From NCBI GenBank assembly GCA_964571135.1, contig CAZMZW010000002.1, forward strand, positions 310,001 to 374,000: a stretch of 64,000 bases of DNA. The letters are read 5' to 3'. Positions 10,721-20,208 of the stretch are shown piece by piece (position 1 is the first letter of the stretch; each line of letters starts with the position of its first letter). Position numbers and translations under genes: made by a program. The notes below the pieces were generated by a model. It ran no database searches and was not told the DNA's origin. It saw only the letters and a list, made by a program, of their open reading frames with translations. The stretch comes from CAZMZW01 sp964571135. GTDB taxonomy: Bacteria > Chloroflexota > Anaerolineae > Anaerolineales > Anaerolineaceae.

Positions 10721-11404
10721 ATGACTGATCATCCAAAAACAATTGCGATTGATGGACCAGCTGCCTCTGGAAAAAGCTCGATTGGTCAGGAATTGGCTAA
10801 CCAGCTAGGTTACTTGTTTTTAGATACTGGGTTGATGTATCGTGCTGTTACCTGGGTGGCGTTAAACCAAAACATTGAGATATCAGATGAGAAAAGCATA
10901 AGTGCGGTTGCACAAAATACAGATATTTCCATTCAACCACCCTCGGTGAAAGATAATCGTCAATGTGATGTAATAATAAATAAACAAGATGTTACCAGGT
11001 TTATTCATGGTCAGAATGTCAATGATAATGTATCACGGGTATCGGCATATGCCGGTGTAAGAGAAGCATTAACCGCTCAACAGCGTATATTCGGAAAAAA
11101 GGGCAATATTGTCATGGTTGGCAGGGATATTGGTACAGTTGTTTTACCCGATGCCGACCTAAAAATTTATTTAGATGCCTCAGTCGAAGAACGAGCTCAC
11201 CGACGATTTAAGGAAGCGTTAGAAATTGGAGGTAATGTTACTTATCAGGGAATCCTGGAATCCATGAAAAGACGAGATGAAATTGATTCCCAGCGAAGTC
11301 TTGCCCCATTAAAACCTGCAAATGATGCAATAATTATTTCAACCGATGGTAAAGATAGGGAACAAGTTATCAAAGAAATATTAAATTTGATTAATCTCAA
11401 ATGA
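10721..11404 (+). CDS. cmk: Cytidylate kinase
   Basis: This kinase transfers phosphate from ATP to CMP or dCMP for pyrimidine nucleotide recycling in the cytoplasm. The 227 residues match the usual Cmk length. The P-loop GPAASGKSS lies at residues 12-20. It is followed by the substrate-site motif LDTGLMYRAVTW, by GRDIGTVVLPDADLKIYLDA near residues 132-150, and by the lid-region motif RRDEIDSQRSLAPL. The gene starts 15 bases after the GT39-like gene on the same strand and may be read from the same transcript. All motifs are intact. Confidence 0.95.
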   Translation: MTDHPKTIAIDGPAASGKSSIGQELANQLGYLFLDTGLMYRAVTWVALNQNIEISDEKSISAVAQNTDISIQPPSVKDNRQCDVIINKQDVTRFIHGQNVNDNVSRVSAYAGVREALTAQQRIFGKKGNIVMVGRDIGTVVLPDADLKIYLDASVEERAHRRFKEALEIGGNVTYQGILESMKRRDEIDSQRSLAPLKPANDAIIISTDGKDREQVIKEILNLINLK

Positions 11405-11416
11405 TTAGGAGAGAAT

Positions 11417-11626
11417 ATGTGCGATACGATGGTTGCATTAGGGAATTCTGCCGAAGATGGATCTATCCTATTTGCGAAAAAAGCATTCGAAGAATCATTA
11501 TTGAAAACCGAAAAATGGATTTCCAAAGATCGATCTCTAAAGAATAATTACAAAAATCGTTGGTATTTTTCTTCTGAATGGGCTACTATTAATAAAATAG
11601 CAGGTATTTCTAATTTTTTAGTCTGA
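11417..11626 (+). pseudogene. Truncated C69-family (secernin-like) peptidase remnant
   Basis: The first 20 residues, MCDTMVALGNSAEDGSILFA, match the N-terminus of C69 dipeptidases/secernins, where Cys2 becomes the N-terminal nucleophile. The sequence leaves the family pattern right after LFAK, where NSDR would be expected, and stops at 69 residues instead of 400 or more. The segment KAFEESLLKTEKWI could be the C-terminal helix of the same family, which would mean an internal deletion joined head to tail; that is inference. A good ribosome site (AGGAGAGA) five bases before the ATG is still present. It lies between cmk and a sensor kinase. Confidence 0.6.
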
Positions 11627-11645
11627 TCTTGGATATATAAATCTT

Positions 11646-14015
11646 GTGTTAATTAAAATTTTTAAGAAATCAAAATTTACTTTTATTCTAGCAATAGCCG
11701 TAATGGTTATTTCGCTTTCAGTAAATTTCTTGATCTCCAAAGCAAATATAGTTAATGTACAGACCGAGAACTTAACACAGCAAATGAATTATTATGCTGC
11801 TGAGATTGATAATTTTCTACAGACTGGTCAAATATTCCTCGAAGGATTTTCAAAAAACCTTGTTTTATCATCCAATAATGAATCTCAATTTCTCCAATTA
11901 AAAGATTTTTTATCACCATTTCCTTTTTTTAGTCAATTAAATATTATAGATTCTGCAGGAATAACTGTAACTGGTTTTCCGCAAAATAAAATTGGGCAGC
12001 AAACAATAATTGGTGAGAAAGACACCAAGAATCAATTAGCTTCCGGTAAGCAGATCACCTTAATTCCAAATGCATATCCAAATAACCCCTCATTATTGTT
12101 ATTTATTATTAAGATCAGCTCTGGTAATAGTGAAGTGCCCATGTATTTACTTGGAGAGTCAGATCTGCGAGCAAATCCACTGAATACTGGATTGATGACA
12201 ATAACCAACCAATTAAATTTAAGAAATGTGACTGTTGAAATCCTCGATAGCCAACTAGGTGAAATTATTTCATTCAGAGATAGTTCTCTTGCGCAGGAAA
12301 AAAATAAATCTGATCTTATTATTACTCGTAATGTTGCGTTGACTAATTGGCAGATAAAATTTATTTATCCAGAAAAATTGCTAACTCTTGATGCAGTTTA
12401 CGCTTCATTGCCCATTGCCCTCCTATTAATTCTTCTTTATATAATATTGGTATTCACCATATTAAAACATAATGGAATATTATCAATAATCAAAATTGAA
12501 ACCAAAGGTCTTTCACCAAAAGGAAATGATTGGGGAAAAAGGATCCAGGATTACAAAGAATCCCTGATAAAAACCGCGAGTCTCGATGAGATTGCACATT
12601 TATTATTAAACTATTCCGAAATGGATAAGGTTGCTTCAGCCCGCATAATTTTTATAGAGACTCCATTTTCTGAAAAAGGCAAACAATATTTTATTATTGG
12701 ACAAGGAAACAAATCTGACAATTATGCATATCTTGATAATCAGATTATTGAACAAGTAAATCTAGACCAGAGCCTAAACATACCTGATCTTCATAGAAGT
12801 CATCAGGTTCATTTGAAACAAGGTAAGGATTATCCGTTAGCGATATTTACATACCCCATAAAGCATGGAAAAACTTTCTATGGAGTTTTATGGTTCGGAT
12901 ATGAAAACCCCCATCAAGTTTCAGAGCAAGAATCTGCATTCATACAAGAATTGATTTCTATTAGTAAAAACCAAATAATTTTATTGATTAACAATAATAT
13001 TTATAGGAGTATTTCCAGAAATCAACATGCTGCCCTGGAAGACCTTCAATCTCCAGTGATTTTGTTGGATATAAATGATCAGATTCTATATTCTAATAAT
13101 GCTGCAGAAGTATTAATCAGGAACGTTAAAAACTCAGTGGGTGAAAAGATACAAGATCTAATTAAAGAATCTGCATTGATGGAAATCTTCCTTAAAAACT
13201 CATTTCCAGGTGAAAATGAATTTGAATCGATTGATGGGAAAAGCTATTTGATTCATTCCTCAAAGTTGCAAACCATTGGGGATGATTTAGTTAAGATATA
13301 TACATTTTTTGAGACTACCAGAGAAAAGCAAACCACTACTGATCTTTCGGAATATTCGGCATTATTAAGCCATGACTTACGTTCTCCGATGACCATAATA
13401 AAGGGTTATACAACCATGCTCCCAATTATGGGTCAATTAAACGACCAACAGCGCGAATATGTCGAAAAAATAATTTTCAGTGTTGATGAAATGACCAATC
13501 TCATTAAAAATTTATTAAATACTGAAAGATTGAAAATGGGAGTAAATCTATTTAAGCAGGAAACTGATTTAATAAAATTACTGAATAAAGAAATAGATGC
13601 TTTGCATCCACTTGCAGTTCAAAAAAGAATTGAAGTAATTCGCGACTTTAAAGATATTTCTAAGGAGATTGTTGTTGTTGATCCTATCCTTATTGAACAA
13701 GCGATCTATAATTTAATTGATAATGCGATCCGATTCACTCCGATTCAGGGAAAAGTTACCATAGGATTAGGTCACGTTGATAATATGGTTGAGATAAATG
13801 TCGAAGATACTGGATGTGGAATCGCTGCTGTAGATATTCCGCATATATTTGAAAAGTTTTACAGAGTTAAGATAAGCTCCGTTTACAATCAGGCAGGAAG
13901 CGGAATAGGTTTAGCCCTGGTAAAATCAATCGTTGAAAAGCATAATGGAGATGTAGGGGCAATTAGTAATTTAGGAAAAGGATCAACTTTTTATATCCGT
14001 ATTCCGAATAAGTAA
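11646..14015 (+). CDS. Membrane sensor histidine kinase
   Basis: This 789-residue sensor kinase starts at GTG 11646. A membrane helix (about 10-30) leads into an extracytoplasmic sensor region to about 255, probably Cache-like, then a second helix (about 255-280). A GAF-like region and a PAS-like region (about 460-550) precede the kinase core. The HisKA box SHDLRSPMTI holds the phospho-acceptor His near residue 576. The N box NLIDNAIRF, G1 VEDTGCGIA, F box FEKFYRV and G2 GSGIGLALVKS follow, so the ATP site looks complete. No response regulator gene lies beside it, so its partner is elsewhere. The signal sensed is unknown. Confidence 0.88.
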   Translation: MLIKIFKKSKFTFILAIAVMVISLSVNFLISKANIVNVQTENLTQQMNYYAAEIDNFLQTGQIFLEGFSKNLVLSSNNESQFLQLKDFLSPFPFFSQLNIIDSAGITVTGFPQNKIGQQTIIGEKDTKNQLASGKQITLIPNAYPNNPSLLLFIIKISSGNSEVPMYLLGESDLRANPLNTGLMTITNQLNLRNVTVEILDSQLGEIISFRDSSLAQEKNKSDLIITRNVALTNWQIKFIYPEKLLTLDAVYASLPIALLLILLYIILVFTILKHNGILSIIKIETKGLSPKGNDWGKRIQDYKESLIKTASLDEIAHLLLNYSEMDKVASARIIFIETPFSEKGKQYFIIGQGNKSDNYAYLDNQIIEQVNLDQSLNIPDLHRSHQVHLKQGKDYPLAIFTYPIKHGKTFYGVLWFGYENPHQVSEQESAFIQELISISKNQIILLINNNIYRSISRNQHAALEDLQSPVILLDINDQILYSNNAAEVLIRNVKNSVGEKIQDLIKESALMEIFLKNSFPGENEFESIDGKSYLIHSSKLQTIGDDLVKIYTFFETTREKQTTTDLSEYSALLSHDLRSPMTIIKGYTTMLPIMGQLNDQQREYVEKIIFSVDEMTNLIKNLLNTERLKMGVNLFKQETDLIKLLNKEIDALHPLAVQKRIEVIRDFKDISKEIVVVDPILIEQAIYNLIDNAIRFTPIQGKVTIGLGHVDNMVEINVEDTGCGIAAVDIPHIFEKFYRVKISSVYNQAGSGIGLALVKSIVEKHNGDVGAISNLGKGSTFYIRIPNK

Positions 14016-14051
14016 CAAAAAAGAAGACAAAATAGAATATTTCAAAGAATA

Positions 14052-14060
14052 TGATATAAT
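14052..14060 (+). promoter_or_regulatory. Extended -10 promoter for rpoC
   Basis: TGATATAAT matches the extended -10 form (TGnTATAAT) exactly. No good -35 box lies 17 bases upstream, which is normal for extended -10 promoters. It lies about 97 bases before the rpoC start, in the gap after the kinase gene. Confidence 0.55.
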
Positions 14061-14079
14061 ATTCGATTGCGTTTTTATC

Positions 14080-14140
14080 CATAAAGGCATCAGGTTATCG
14101 GGAAAGAATCCGTTACCGGCCTCTTTTGTTTTTAATTTTT
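14080..14140 (+). promoter_or_regulatory. Structured leader / possible attenuator before rpoC
   Basis: The leader contains AAAGGC and later GGCCTCTTTT, which can pair with a small bulge. Inside them lies GGTTATCGGG and TCCGTTACC, a second imperfect pairing. A T-rich run (TTTTGTTTTTAATTTTT) follows, then the ribosome site AAGGAG at 14141-14146. This is a terminator-like arrangement between promoter and gene. I do not recognise a named RNA family here. Confidence 0.35.
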
Positions 14141-14156
14141 AAGGAGACCTATTCCA

Positions 14157-17100
14157 GTGGAAACTAAGAACTTAATCGCCCTTCGCATCAGTTTAGCCTC
14201 ACCTGAAACTATCCGAAGTTGGTCCTATGGTGAGGTAATAAAACCCGAAACAATCAATTACCGAAGATTAAGACCCGAAAAAGATGGTTTGTTCTGCGAA
14301 GCCATTTTTGGCCCTACTCGCGATTTTCAATGTTATTGTGGTAAATATAAAAATCCCCGATATAAAAATATTGTTTGTGATAAATGCGGAGTTGAAGTAA
14401 CTCGTTCTTCAGTTCGAAGGGAAAGAATGGGTCACATTGAACTAGCATCTCCTGTTGCACATATCTGGTATACCCGGAGAGTACCTTCTTACCTTGGTTT
14501 ACTTCTCAATATTTCACGCCGAAATTTAGATAGGGTTCTATATTTTGCCCAGTATATCGTTACTTTTGTGGATGAGGAAGCGCGGCAGAAGGCATTTACA
14601 AGAATTGAAGAAGAGGTTAAGACTCCTTATAAAGAAAAATTTGATACGATCGAATCTCGACAAAAAGAAGTTAAATCAGATCGAGATAATAAAATTGCTG
14701 AGCTTAAGACCAAATTGGATGAATTGGAATTAAAACTTGAAGACGAAATTGCTGGGGTAATGGAACCAATTATCAAAGAAGGGCAGTCTATAGAAAAAAC
14801 CCTTCAAGAAAAAGAAGGAAACACAACTAATAAAGAAATTTTATTTAAATCCGCAAAGGTCACAATTGTAGGCGAAGGCGAGCCAATTACTTCAAAGTCA
14901 TTAACCAAATTGCAGAAAGCTGTCCGACAAAAGCTTGACGAAGTAGAAAAAACAGCCAGACAACAGTTTGCAGAGGAAAAGGAAAAGGTAAAAAGTTCTA
15001 TCGAACAGATTAAGGCTGAAGCTGAACTAACTTTAGCAGATCAAAAAAATGAATTTGAAGATATTTCTCAAAAGGTTAACACTGAAATAAAAAAGCAACG
15101 GGAAGAACTTGAAAATCTGGGTCTACTGTCATTTTTAAGTGAACCGAAGTTTCGTGATCTAAAATCCAGATGGGGAAATCAAGTTTTTCGTGCAGATATG
15201 GGTGCTGAAGCCTTCCATGATATTCTCAGCCGTGTTGATCTGGATAAATTATCTGAAGAGCTCAAGAAAGAAGTAATTACCACCAAGAGCAAGCAAAAGA
15301 GAAAAAAAGCAATAACCCGATTGAAAGTAGTTGAGGCATTTAGACGATCGGGTAACCGCCCCGAATGGATGATCCTTGAAGTTCTTCCGGTTATTCCACC
15401 TGATCTGAGACCTATGGTCCAACTAGATGGCGGTCGATTTGCAACATCAGATCTCAATGATCTTTATCGAAGAGTGATTAATCGTAATAACCGTTTGAAG
15501 AGGCTTCTTGAGTTAGGTGCTCCGGATGTTATCGTACGTAATGAGAAACGGATGCTGCAAGAAGCAGTTGATTCCCTTGTTGACAATTCTCAGAGAGGAA
15601 AAGCACTTTCCCGACGTGGTCGCAGAGAGCTCAAATCACTGAGCGATATGCTCAAAGGGAAAAAAGGACGATTCCGCAGAAACTTGTTAGGCAAACGAGT
15701 AGATTATTCAGGCCGATCAGTTATTGTTGTTGGTCCGACATTGAAACTCTATCAATGTGGATTACCAAAATCGATGGCACTTGAATTATTCAGACCCTTT
15801 GTAATTGCAGGCCTTACCAAGGGGCATAATTATGCCGCAAATGTAAAAGGTGCCAGAAGATTAATAGAACGGAACCGGCCTGAAGTTTGGGAAGTTCTTG
15901 AGGAAGTGATTAAAGATCGCCCAGTCCTATTGAACCGTGCACCAACTTTACACCGCCTCGGCATTCAAGCTTTTGAACCAGTTTTGATAGAAGGAAGTGC
16001 AATTCAACTTCACCCACTCGTAACAACAGCTTTTAATGCTGACTTTGATGGTGATCAAATGGCAGTGCATGTGCCTTTGTCAGAAAAAGCTGTATGGGAA
16101 GCCCGAAATTTAATGCTGGCATCCAAGAATTTGCTTAAACCTGCTGATGGAGAACCGATCATTTCGCCTTCCAAAGACATGGCATTGGGTGTCTATTATT
16201 TAACACGACAAACAAATACTGATTTTAAAAAGGCAAAGCTGTTTTCAGATTTAGATGAAGTGGAATTGGTTTACCGGTTGGATAAGATTCAATTACATGA
16301 CAATATAAAGATAAAAATGCCAAACTGGTATGATGAAAAAGGCAATCCACTGAATGAACCAATCAATGAGATTATAAACACTACTGTTGGCAGAGCAATG
16401 TTTAACCGTATTTTGCCAGAAAAAGTTCGTTTTGTTAATCAAAACTTAGAAAAAAGCTCAATTAAGAATTTAATTACCCGGGTTTATGATCTATATGGAG
16501 AAGATGTTACTACTGAAGTAGCAGATAAAATCAAGGAAATCGGTTTTGAATATGCAATGTTGTCAGGAATTACCTTGTCTGTTGCAGATATCACAATTCC
16601 TCCAGAAAAAGAAGGAATTTTGGCACAATCACAGAAGGATGTGGACGATATTCAGCGTGCCTATCGTCGCGGCCTTTTAACCGAATTGGAAAGAAATAAC
16701 CGAACAATCGAAATCTGGCAAGAAACCACGAAGAACGTTGGGGAAGCTGTCCATCGATACATGGACCCTGAAGGAAATGTGGCCAGTATGGCAAATTCAG
16801 GAGCAACTAAAGGCGGTTTTGGCCCAATTTCACAACTGGCAGGTATGCGTGGTCTTATGGCTGATCCTGCTGGTCGAATCATTCGCTTGCCTATTAAATC
16901 CAATTTCCGCGAAGGTCTTACCGCTTTGGAGTATTTCATCTCTACACATGGAGCTCGCAAGGGTCTGGCTGATACTGCCTTGCGTACTGCTGATGCCGGA
17001 TACCTGACCCGTAGATTAGTGGATGTGGCCCAGGACCTGATTATTAACGAAGACGATTGCGGAACAATGGAAGCTATTGTAATTAGAAAAACGGACAATG

Positions 17101-18410
17101 TTGCTGGCCAATCTGTTGGGACCCGTATTCTAGGTCGATTATTAGCGGAAAAACTTGTGGATGAGAAGACCGGAGAAATACTGGGTGAACGTGATGACAT
17201 GTTGGATCGCGATTTTGTAAGTAGAATCGTCAAAGCAGGTGTAACTGAAGTAAAAGTACGTTCTCCACTAACCTGTGAATTAAAGCATGGTATTTGTAAG
17301 AAATGCTATGGAATGGATCTCGGACGTGGCAAATTGGTTGAAGATGGCACAGCCGTGGGAGTTATCGCCGCTCAATCAATTGGTGAACCTGGCACCCAGC
17401 TGACACTACGTACATTCCATACCGGTGGTGTCGCTGCCGTCTCTGACATCACAACAGGTCTACCACGTGTAGAAGAATTGTTTGAAGCTCGTAAAACTCC
17501 AAAAGGTGAAGCAGAAATTGCACCAATTAAAGGTGTAGTAAAAATTATACCAGCAGATCGTGGTCATGATTTCCATCGAATTCAAGTGATCAATAGCGAA
17601 CTTGCCACGGAAGAATATACGATTCCTGAAGACTGGGACATTAAAGTAAAAGAAGAATCAACTGTAAAAGTCAATGACATTTTAGCTTCTAAAGAAGATG
17701 CGACAATTGCTACTCTGCATGATGGTAGGGTGAGGATTGAAGGAAGAAAAGTGATCGTATCTTTTGATCATATGGAAACTGAAGAAGTGGAAATTCCCAG
17801 TACATCCCGAATTATCGTTCATGAGGGACAAATGGTTGAGGTTGGGGATTCGTTGACTGAAGGTTCAATCAACCCGCATAAAATCCTCAGATTAAAAGGA
17901 CGGGAAGCCTGCCAGATGTATTTGCTCACAGAAATACAAAAAGTGTACCGTGCACAAGGGCAAAACATTAACGATAAACACTTTGAAGTCATCATTCGAA
18001 AGATGTTGAGCAAAGTACAAATAGTTAAAAGTGGAGATGCCCCGTTCCTAATTACAGATATGGTTGACCGAATTGAAATGAAGCAGATTAATGAGACCTT
18101 GCGAAGCGAAGGAAAACAACCCGCCCGTTTTTGGGATACATTATTGGGTGTAACAAAAGCATCTTTGAATACTGATTCATTCCTTTCCGCTTCTTCGTTC
18201 CAGCATACAATAAAAGTGTTGGCTGGCGCTGCGATAGCAGCTGAAAAAGATCCTCTATACGGTCTGAAAGAAAATGTGATTATTGGAAAATTAATTCCCG
18301 CTGGAACAGGTTATTCCACAAAGGATATTGAAGGTTTTGACAAACTGGACCATTTTGGAACGGAAGATTTAATCACTCCAAGTCTGGAAATTAAATTGGA
18401 AAAAGAATAG
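14157..18410 (+). CDS. rpoC: DNA-directed RNA polymerase subunit beta'
   Basis: This is the largest catalytic subunit of RNA polymerase, 1,417 residues, starting at GTG 14157 with AAGGAG ten bases upstream. The N-terminal zinc site CYCGKY...CDKC is near residues 59-77, the catalytic magnesium loop NADFDGDQMA near 627-636, and the second zinc cluster region GICKKCYG near 1045. Residues about 150-340 form a charged, coiled-coil-like insertion just before FRADMGAEAF, a segment that comes roughly 170 residues earlier in the E. coli protein. No rpoB lies upstream; the gene has its own promoter and leader. A strong hairpin terminator follows. Confidence 0.97.
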   Translation: METKNLIALRISLASPETIRSWSYGEVIKPETINYRRLRPEKDGLFCEAIFGPTRDFQCYCGKYKNPRYKNIVCDKCGVEVTRSSVRRERMGHIELASPVAHIWYTRRVPSYLGLLLNISRRNLDRVLYFAQYIVTFVDEEARQKAFTRIEEEVKTPYKEKFDTIESRQKEVKSDRDNKIAELKTKLDELELKLEDEIAGVMEPIIKEGQSIEKTLQEKEGNTTNKEILFKSAKVTIVGEGEPITSKSLTKLQKAVRQKLDEVEKTARQQFAEEKEKVKSSIEQIKAEAELTLADQKNEFEDISQKVNTEIKKQREELENLGLLSFLSEPKFRDLKSRWGNQVFRADMGAEAFHDILSRVDLDKLSEELKKEVITTKSKQKRKKAITRLKVVEAFRRSGNRPEWMILEVLPVIPPDLRPMVQLDGGRFATSDLNDLYRRVINRNNRLKRLLELGAPDVIVRNEKRMLQEAVDSLVDNSQRGKALSRRGRRELKSLSDMLKGKKGRFRRNLLGKRVDYSGRSVIVVGPTLKLYQCGLPKSMALELFRPFVIAGLTKGHNYAANVKGARRLIERNRPEVWEVLEEVIKDRPVLLNRAPTLHRLGIQAFEPVLIEGSAIQLHPLVTTAFNADFDGDQMAVHVPLSEKAVWEARNLMLASKNLLKPADGEPIISPSKDMALGVYYLTRQTNTDFKKAKLFSDLDEVELVYRLDKIQLHDNIKIKMPNWYDEKGNPLNEPINEIINTTVGRAMFNRILPEKVRFVNQNLEKSSIKNLITRVYDLYGEDVTTEVADKIKEIGFEYAMLSGITLSVADITIPPEKEGILAQSQKDVDDIQRAYRRGLLTELERNNRTIEIWQETTKNVGEAVHRYMDPEGNVASMANSGATKGGFGPISQLAGMRGLMADPAGRIIRLPIKSNFREGLTALEYFISTHGARKGLADTALRTADAGYLTRRLVDVAQDLIINEDDCGTMEAIVIRKTDNVAGQSVGTRILGRLLAEKLVDEKTGEILGERDDMLDRDFVSRIVKAGVTEVKVRSPLTCELKHGICKKCYGMDLGRGKLVEDGTAVGVIAAQSIGEPGTQLTLRTFHTGGVAAVSDITTGLPRVEELFEARKTPKGEAEIAPIKGVVKIIPADRGHDFHRIQVINSELATEEYTIPEDWDIKVKEESTVKVNDILASKEDATIATLHDGRVRIEGRKVIVSFDHMETEEVEIPSTSRIIVHEGQMVEVGDSLTEGSINPHKILRLKGREACQMYLLTEIQKVYRAQGQNINDKHFEVIIRKMLSKVQIVKSGDAPFLITDMVDRIEMKQINETLRSEGKQPARFWDTLLGVTKASLNTDSFLSASSFQHTIKVLAGAAIAAEKDPLYGLKENVIIGKLIPAGTGYSTKDIEGFDKLDHFGTEDLITPSLEIKLEKE

Positions 18411-18430
18411 CAAATAATTAAAATAATGTC

Positions 18431-18466
18431 AAAAAATCCCAAGGAATGTACTTTGGGATTTTTTTA
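18431..18466 (+). terminator. Intrinsic terminator of rpoC
   Basis: AAATCCCAA and TTTGGGATTT form a stem closed by a short loop, followed by a T-rich tail. It starts 20 bases after the rpoC stop and also sits at the end of the convergent minus-strand gene. Confidence 0.85.
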
Positions 18467-18472
18467 TTTCAG

Positions 18473-19570
18473 TCAAGAGAGGATTATTGATGAGTAGTGA
18501 TAAACTATTTTTCCATCCTGTAACCCAATACTATCCTTGCCTGTGTAATTTTTTCCATCAGATGATTTAGCCATCCAAGAAAAATGTCGATTATTATCTT
18601 TACCCTCTATACCTGATAGTGTAAAAGAACAATTATTGTAGATTCCGTTTAACATTCTTTCGTACCAATTACGAATAGCTGTTTTTCCTTGAATTGTTTC
18701 TTTAGCTGTGATATGGACTGCCTCTTGAGTGTATAGAAAAATAATATTTTCCAAATTGTGGTTATTTATTCCATCAATCAGCACTTCCGGGATTTCTCGA
18801 ACGGGACTTGAAGTTCCTGGCCATCTAAAATTTGCTATCGTATCCCAAATTTGAGGGAGTTTAGGGCGGCAGTAGTCCCAGCTGTAGAAATTTATTGCAG
18901 GTAAATTCATTTCTACTGCCGCATTCATAAAATCATTGATGTCTTGAATGGATGGTTTCCAATCATTTGCGCCGTAAGCTGGTCCTGTGGGAATGATCTG
19001 ACGGTACGGATTAATTAATTGAAATTCACTGATGCTTCTCCGTAATTGTTCTGCAGGATTATGCGTTTGCTCCCAATATACTTGGGGCATGTTTAAATCA
19101 ACCTTCATTAAAAAATCTTTCCATGGTAATTGAGGGTGAAGTTTAGGAAATCGGAATGAACTTAATGCAATCGGAAAATCGGGAAGTGTTGATCGTAAAT
19201 CATTTAAAAATATTCTACAAGGAGTGTATTTGTCTTTATATTCAGATTCCGCATCGATTACATAGCCATCCAGCGGGATTTTCTCCAACTGGCGGATCGC
19301 AGCCTTGGCTTCTTCTTTGGGTAGATCTCCAAAAACATAATGCCATCCCCAGACTTGGATTCCTTTTTCTTTTAATGCTAAGGCAACTGGAGTCACTAAA
19401 TCTTTTTTCGATGCTGAATCGTAATTAAAGTCATAAATTCCATTGGCAATTTTTATTAGCACATGGCTCAACCCTGCTTTTTGCGCATAACTTGCTATTG
19501 CGGCCGGATCACCATTTTCACAATTTGTGACTTTCCAAATAAAGAAGCCTTTTCCTTTTAAACTTAACAT
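18473..19570 (-). CDS. Putative TIM-barrel glycosidase-like protein with C-terminal NTF2/SnoaL-like domain
   Basis: This protein has about 365 residues. The ATG at 19570 is preferred to a TTG two codons upstream because AGGAA lies seven bases before it. Residues 1-255 look like an alpha/beta barrel of the putative-glycosidase kind: the strand-end pattern GYVIDAESEY carries an acidic pair, followed by MPQVYWEQ and INFYSWDYC. The last 110 residues, with IRNWYERML and a run of beta strands, look like an NTF2/SnoaL-like domain. No signal peptide is seen. It starts two bases after the HD-domain gene and is probably cotranscribed with it. Substrate and activity are unknown. Confidence 0.55.
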   Translation of the reverse strand: MLSLKGKGFFIWKVTNCENGDPAAIASYAQKAGLSHVLIKIANGIYDFNYDSASKKDLVTPVALALKEKGIQVWGWHYVFGDLPKEEAKAAIRQLEKIPLDGYVIDAESEYKDKYTPCRIFLNDLRSTLPDFPIALSSFRFPKLHPQLPWKDFLMKVDLNMPQVYWEQTHNPAEQLRRSISEFQLINPYRQIIPTGPAYGANDWKPSIQDINDFMNAAVEMNLPAINFYSWDYCRPKLPQIWDTIANFRWPGTSSPVREIPEVLIDGINNHNLENIIFLYTQEAVHITAKETIQGKTAIRNWYERMLNGIYNNCSFTLSGIEGKDNNRHFSWMAKSSDGKNYTGKDSIGLQDGKIVYHYSSIILS

Positions 19571-19572
19571 GA

Positions 19573-20157
19573 TCAAATTCCTGAAATGGATCCGTCTAAA
19601 TTGCCAGCTAGATTAATGAGTGGGGCAATTCTTTGCATAGCAACGATTACGTTGTCTACATGCACCCAAAGATCAATCCCAAATTCATGGGCGGCTAATT
19701 CAATTTCTTCTCGATCTGCACCTGCAGCAAAAGCGCGATCCTTCCATTTCTTCTTGATAGATTTGGATGTCAGGTCATAAAGTGATCTGGAGGGTCTTAC
19801 CAAAGTAACAGCAGTGATCAATCCTGTAATTTCATCACATGCGAAAAGCGCTTTATCCATGAGGGTTTCTCGTGCGATACCGGTTTGGTTGGAATGACTC
19901 ATAATGGAGTGAATTATTTCTTCAGATACCAGGTTTTTTCTCAATATTGGAATACCTTCTTGCGGATGCGTATCTGCTGATGGATGAATCTCCCAATCGA
20001 AATCATGGAGTAAACCTGTAATACGCCAGGTTTCTTCATCCTGTTTTAAAAGATTTGCATAAAAGGCCATGGCTGCTTCAACTGCAAGCATATGATTGAT
20101 TAAATTATTATTTTTTACAAATTGTTGTACAAGATTGAGTGCTTCTTCTCGATTCAT
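19573..20157 (-). CDS. HD-domain phosphohydrolase-like protein
   Basis: This 194-residue soluble protein carries an HD metal-site pattern: H22 in NLINHMLAVE, the HD pair in GLLHDFDWE near residue 50, and later MSHSN and a DE pair in ACDEITGLI. This is the arrangement of HDIG-type hydrolases, which cleave phosphates from nucleotides or related compounds. The substrate is not evident. AAGGAG precedes the ATG at 20157. It lies directly upstream of the barrel/NTF2 gene in the same direction. Confidence 0.75.
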   Translation of the reverse strand: MNREEALNLVQQFVKNNNLINHMLAVEAAMAFYANLLKQDEETWRITGLLHDFDWEIHPSADTHPQEGIPILRKNLVSEEIIHSIMSHSNQTGIARETLMDKALFACDEITGLITAVTLVRPSRSLYDLTSKSIKKKWKDRAFAAGADREEIELAAHEFGIDLWVHVDNVIVAMQRIAPLINLAGNLDGSISGI

Positions 20158-20208
20158 AAGGAGAATTTCCTATCTCTATTTTATTAATAATTAATGATAA
20201 ACCAAATA

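Noticed and set aside
16661..17233. 190-residue minus-strand open frame inside rpoC
   Set aside because: It lies wholly antisense to a strongly conserved gene, has no family pattern and is rich in Arg/Ser/Pro as expected from the reverse of coding sequence.
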